Assembly (NCBI GenBank): GCA_905479665.1
Contig: CAJQNM010000610.1
Coordinates: 1-8,419, forward strand
DNA length: 8,419 nt
Direction: 5' to 3'
From: an uncultured Saprospiraceae bacterium
Lineage (GTDB): Bacteria; Bacteroidota; Bacteroidia; Chitinophagales; Saprospiraceae
Shown here in pieces: positions 6,769 through 8,419 of this stretch (positions within the stretch are counted from its first letter, which is position 1; the number at the start of each line of letters is the position of its first letter). Under the pieces are notes generated by a model that was not told the origin of the DNA, did no database searches, and worked only from the letters and a program-made list of their open reading frames with translations. A program made the translations under genes and the position numbers.

Positions 6769-6783
6769 TTTAGCCCTGCTAAA
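6769..6783. repeat. Short perfect inverted repeat in the divergent promoter region
   Basis: TTTAGC-CCT-GCTAAA forms a perfect 6-base inverted repeat with a 3-base centre. It lies in the 233-base spacer (6638-6870) between the divergently transcribed BNR and SGNH genes, about 88 bases before the SGNH start and 130 before the BNR start. A regulator's operator or a small hairpin is possible, but six bases can occur by chance. On the minus strand TAAATTTG (6651-6644) matches the Bacteroidota -7 consensus TAnnTTTG, but it sits only about 6 bases before the BNR ATG and lacks a -33 partner, so it was not called a promoter. Confidence 0.25.
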
Positions 6784-6870
6784 CACCGCTTTTGGCGCCT
6801 TGTATCAGAATAACCACGTTACTATTCCAAACAGTGTTATTAGAGGAGCCCTTATCAGAAAATAACCAAT

Positions 6871-7989
6871 ATGGCTTTACATCATACCAGACGTTCATTT
6901 TTACGCAACGTAGCGACAGTTTCAGCAGCCTGGCCAGTCATGCAAATTTCAGGGTCAGCAAGACCGACCCTAGACGAAGTGGATTGGTACAATGTGGAAG
7001 ACTGGGGCGTCGAAGGCAAAGGTTGGAATGATACATTGCGCTACTACGATCGTTTTCCAAGTAAAGCCGAAGGTGTGGTGAGAGACAAAGTCTGGGATCT
7101 ATCGCGGCATTCAGCCGGAATGTGTGTGCACTTCACATCAGATAGCCCAACAGTGCAGGTGCGCTATGATTTACTTCATGAGCGGATTGCTATGCCACAC
7201 ATGCCGGCCACAGGAGTAAGTGGTGTCGATCTCTATGCTCGAGATGCTCAGGGAAATTTTCGTTGGCTGGGGGTCTCAAGACCAGACGCTCAGGAAGTCG
7301 AAGCGCAACTGGCTAAGGATCTCGCACCTGGTATGCGAGAGTACAAAGCGTACTTACCCCTCTACAACGGTGTTGAGAAGCTTGAAATCGGTGTAGTGCC
7401 AGGCGCTACATTCGAAAAAGTTGCTCCCCGAAAACAACGGCCTCTGGTATTTTATGGGACCTCCATCATGCATGGGGCCTGTGCCTCTCGACCAGGTATG
7501 GCATTTCCCTCCATTCTTGGGAGACGCCTTGACCTACCTGTGATCAACCTAGCTTTTTCGGGAAATGGCCGGATGGAAAAGGAAGTCGGTGCTCTGCTCG
7601 CGGAGCTGGATCCGATCGGCTATGCCATCGATTGTTTGCCCAACATGGGTGGCGAGCTGGTTACAGAACGTGCTACGCCTTTGGTACGACAACTTAAAGC
7701 AGCTCGGTCCGACACGCCAGTCCTGCTGGTGGAAGATCGCACGAATACAAATGCTCATTTCTATCCAAAGCGGCGAGATCATCATACCCGCAATCGTGTT
7801 GCTCTGCGCGAATCCTATCAGAAACTGCAAGATGAGGGCCTGGAAGATCTCTACTATTTGCAGGGAGAACATCTGCTTGGTCTCGATGGCGAAGGGGCTA
7901 CTGATGGATCACATCCCAGCGACTTGGGGATGGTTCGCTATGCTGATGCGTATGAGCCCGCGCTAAGGGGTATGTTGAATAGGTATTAG
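6871..7989 (+). CDS. Tat-exported SGNH/GDSL hydrolase with GxDLY N-terminal domain
   Basis: A 372-aa protein. The N-terminus HHTRRSFLRNVATVSAAWPV has a twin-arginine motif (RRSFLR) before a modest hydrophobic stretch, so folded export by Tat is likely. Residues ~35-180 match the GxDLY beta-sandwich (PF14607), including AEGVVRDKVWDLSRHSAGM (67-85) and the name-giving GVDLY (118-122). Residues ~188-370 form the SGNH catalytic domain (PF14606): block I FYGTSIMHG with S198 as nucleophile (GTS instead of GDS), block II NLAFSGNGRM with G231, a block III-like CLPNM with N258, and block V DGSHPSD with D345 and H348. All four catalytic-type residues appear present. Family members are esterases that remove acetyl or other acyl groups from carbohydrates. 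Next to a NodB deacetylase and a BNR propeller, I infer a role in de-acylating a polysaccharide. No Shine-Dalgarno site precedes the ATG. The gene is complete and convergent with the regulator gene. Confidence 0.92.
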   Translation: MALHHTRRSFLRNVATVSAAWPVMQISGSARPTLDEVDWYNVEDWGVEGKGWNDTLRYYDRFPSKAEGVVRDKVWDLSRHSAGMCVHFTSDSPTVQVRYDLLHERIAMPHMPATGVSGVDLYARDAQGNFRWLGVSRPDAQEVEAQLAKDLAPGMREYKAYLPLYNGVEKLEIGVVPGATFEKVAPRKQRPLVFYGTSIMHGACASRPGMAFPSILGRRLDLPVINLAFSGNGRMEKEVGALLAELDPIGYAIDCLPNMGGELVTERATPLVRQLKAARSDTPVLLVEDRTNTNAHFYPKRRDHHTRNRVALRESYQKLQDEGLEDLYYLQGEHLLGLDGEGATDGSHPSDLGMVRYADAYEPALRGMLNRY

Positions 7990-8052
7990 GGAGATATTCC
8001 TAGACAAAAGAAAAACTCAACAACAACAACATTGATGCGCTGGCAATTGAGG

Positions 8053-8419
8053 TCAAAAATACCCCAAATTCTTGCTCTTGCGAAAAGCTTCGTGCGACGA
8101 TGACGTTTCCATCTTTTCTATGATATTCCGCCGGTGCTTGTCTACCGTAAGTCGACTGATATATAATTGATGTGCGATATCCGCACTTGACATTCCTGCA
8201 TCAATTAATTGCAGGATTTCAGTTTCTCTCTTACTGAGGACGTTGACTTGCGCCGTCCTTTTACGGTAGGTATTTAGTACCACATCACGGTTAGGTCCAT
8301 CAAACCGATAGGTGAAATACTGAAAAGGCACAATATCAGTGAGGTCGACAAGCTTACCCAAGGAGTAGCGCATCGTTTTCTTATCATCAAAAATCAATGC
8401 TGTCGTCGATTTCATAATG
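8053..8419 (-). CDS. LuxR-type helix-turn-helix regulator, C-terminal part
   Basis: The last ~60 residues are a clear LuxR/GerE DNA-binding domain: LSKRETEILQLIDAGMSS, then ADIAHQLYISRLTVDKHRRN and IIEKM. This includes the LSxRExExL opening and the SxxTVxxHxxNIxxK recognition helix. Before it, KKTMRYSLGKLVDLTDIVP looks like the last strands of a PAS-type sensor domain. Bacteroidota have many ~250-aa regulators with such a domain followed by LuxR HTH and no receiver domain. The frame is open to the window edge (ATT precedes the ATG at 8415), so that ATG is probably internal and the gene most likely continues to the right. It would be a cytoplasmic transcription factor responding to an unknown signal. 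Only 63 bases separate its stop from that of the SGNH gene, so a link to the glycan genes is possible but unproven. Confidence 0.85.
   Translation of the reverse strand, partial: IMKSTTALIFDDKKTMRYSLGKLVDLTDIVPFQYFTYRFDGPNRDVVLNTYRKRTAQVNVLSKRETEILQLIDAGMSSADIAHQLYISRLTVDKHRRNIIEKMETSSSHEAFRKSKNLGYF

Noticed and set aside
8020..8033. Run of CAA triplets between the SGNH and regulator genes, considered as a repeat array
   Set aside because: There are only about four copies of a simple triplet; this is too short to be a meaningful repeat or CRISPR-like feature.

Overview
The window looks like chromosomal DNA of a Bacteroidota (Saprospiria/Cytophagia-like) bacterium. This is inferred from the short PabB/PabC pair, the LuxR-type regulator whose visible N-terminal part looks like the end of a PAS-type domain, secreted glycan-active enzymes with BNR and LamG folds, and the lack of clear Shine-Dalgarno sequences in front of most genes. 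No rRNA, tRNA, CRISPR array or intact mobile element was seen.

Layout. (1) 1-1533, plus strand: the C-terminal end of an FAD-dependent amine oxidase of the sarcosine oxidase type, overlapping by ATGA a complete bacterial cytochrome P450. The pair is probably the tail of a small-molecule metabolism operon that begins outside the window. (2) 1534-2172: a gene-poor, AT-richer stretch with two broken coding remnants. One is the signal peptide and first residues of a beta-lactamase-family serine hydrolase, cut by an in-frame stop. The other resembles the N-terminus of a retron/group II-type reverse transcriptase. (3) 2173-3721, minus strand: pabC and pabB, overlapping, for p-aminobenzoate (folate) synthesis. 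(4) 3942-7989: three exported carbohydrate-active proteins: a NodB polysaccharide deacetylase fused to a LamG-like domain (plus), a BNR/Asp-box beta-propeller protein (minus), and a Tat-exported SGNH hydrolase of the GxDLY type (plus). (5) 8053-8419, minus strand: the C-terminal part of a LuxR-type regulator that runs off the right edge.

How they may work together. The FAD oxidase and P450 are probably co-translated and may act on one pathway. PabB and PabC catalyse consecutive steps; the glutaminase subunit PabA is not in the window. The deacetylase, BNR protein and SGNH esterase look like a loose polysaccharide-processing neighbourhood, removing N- or O-acyl groups and cleaving terminal sugars. 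They lie in alternating orientations, so they do not form one operon, and no SusC/SusD pair is visible. No clearly new multi-gene system was identified. The items most worth a second look are the P450 with Ala at the usual I-helix Thr position, the remnant junction at 1880-2060, and the BNR protein without a sialidase FRIP motif.
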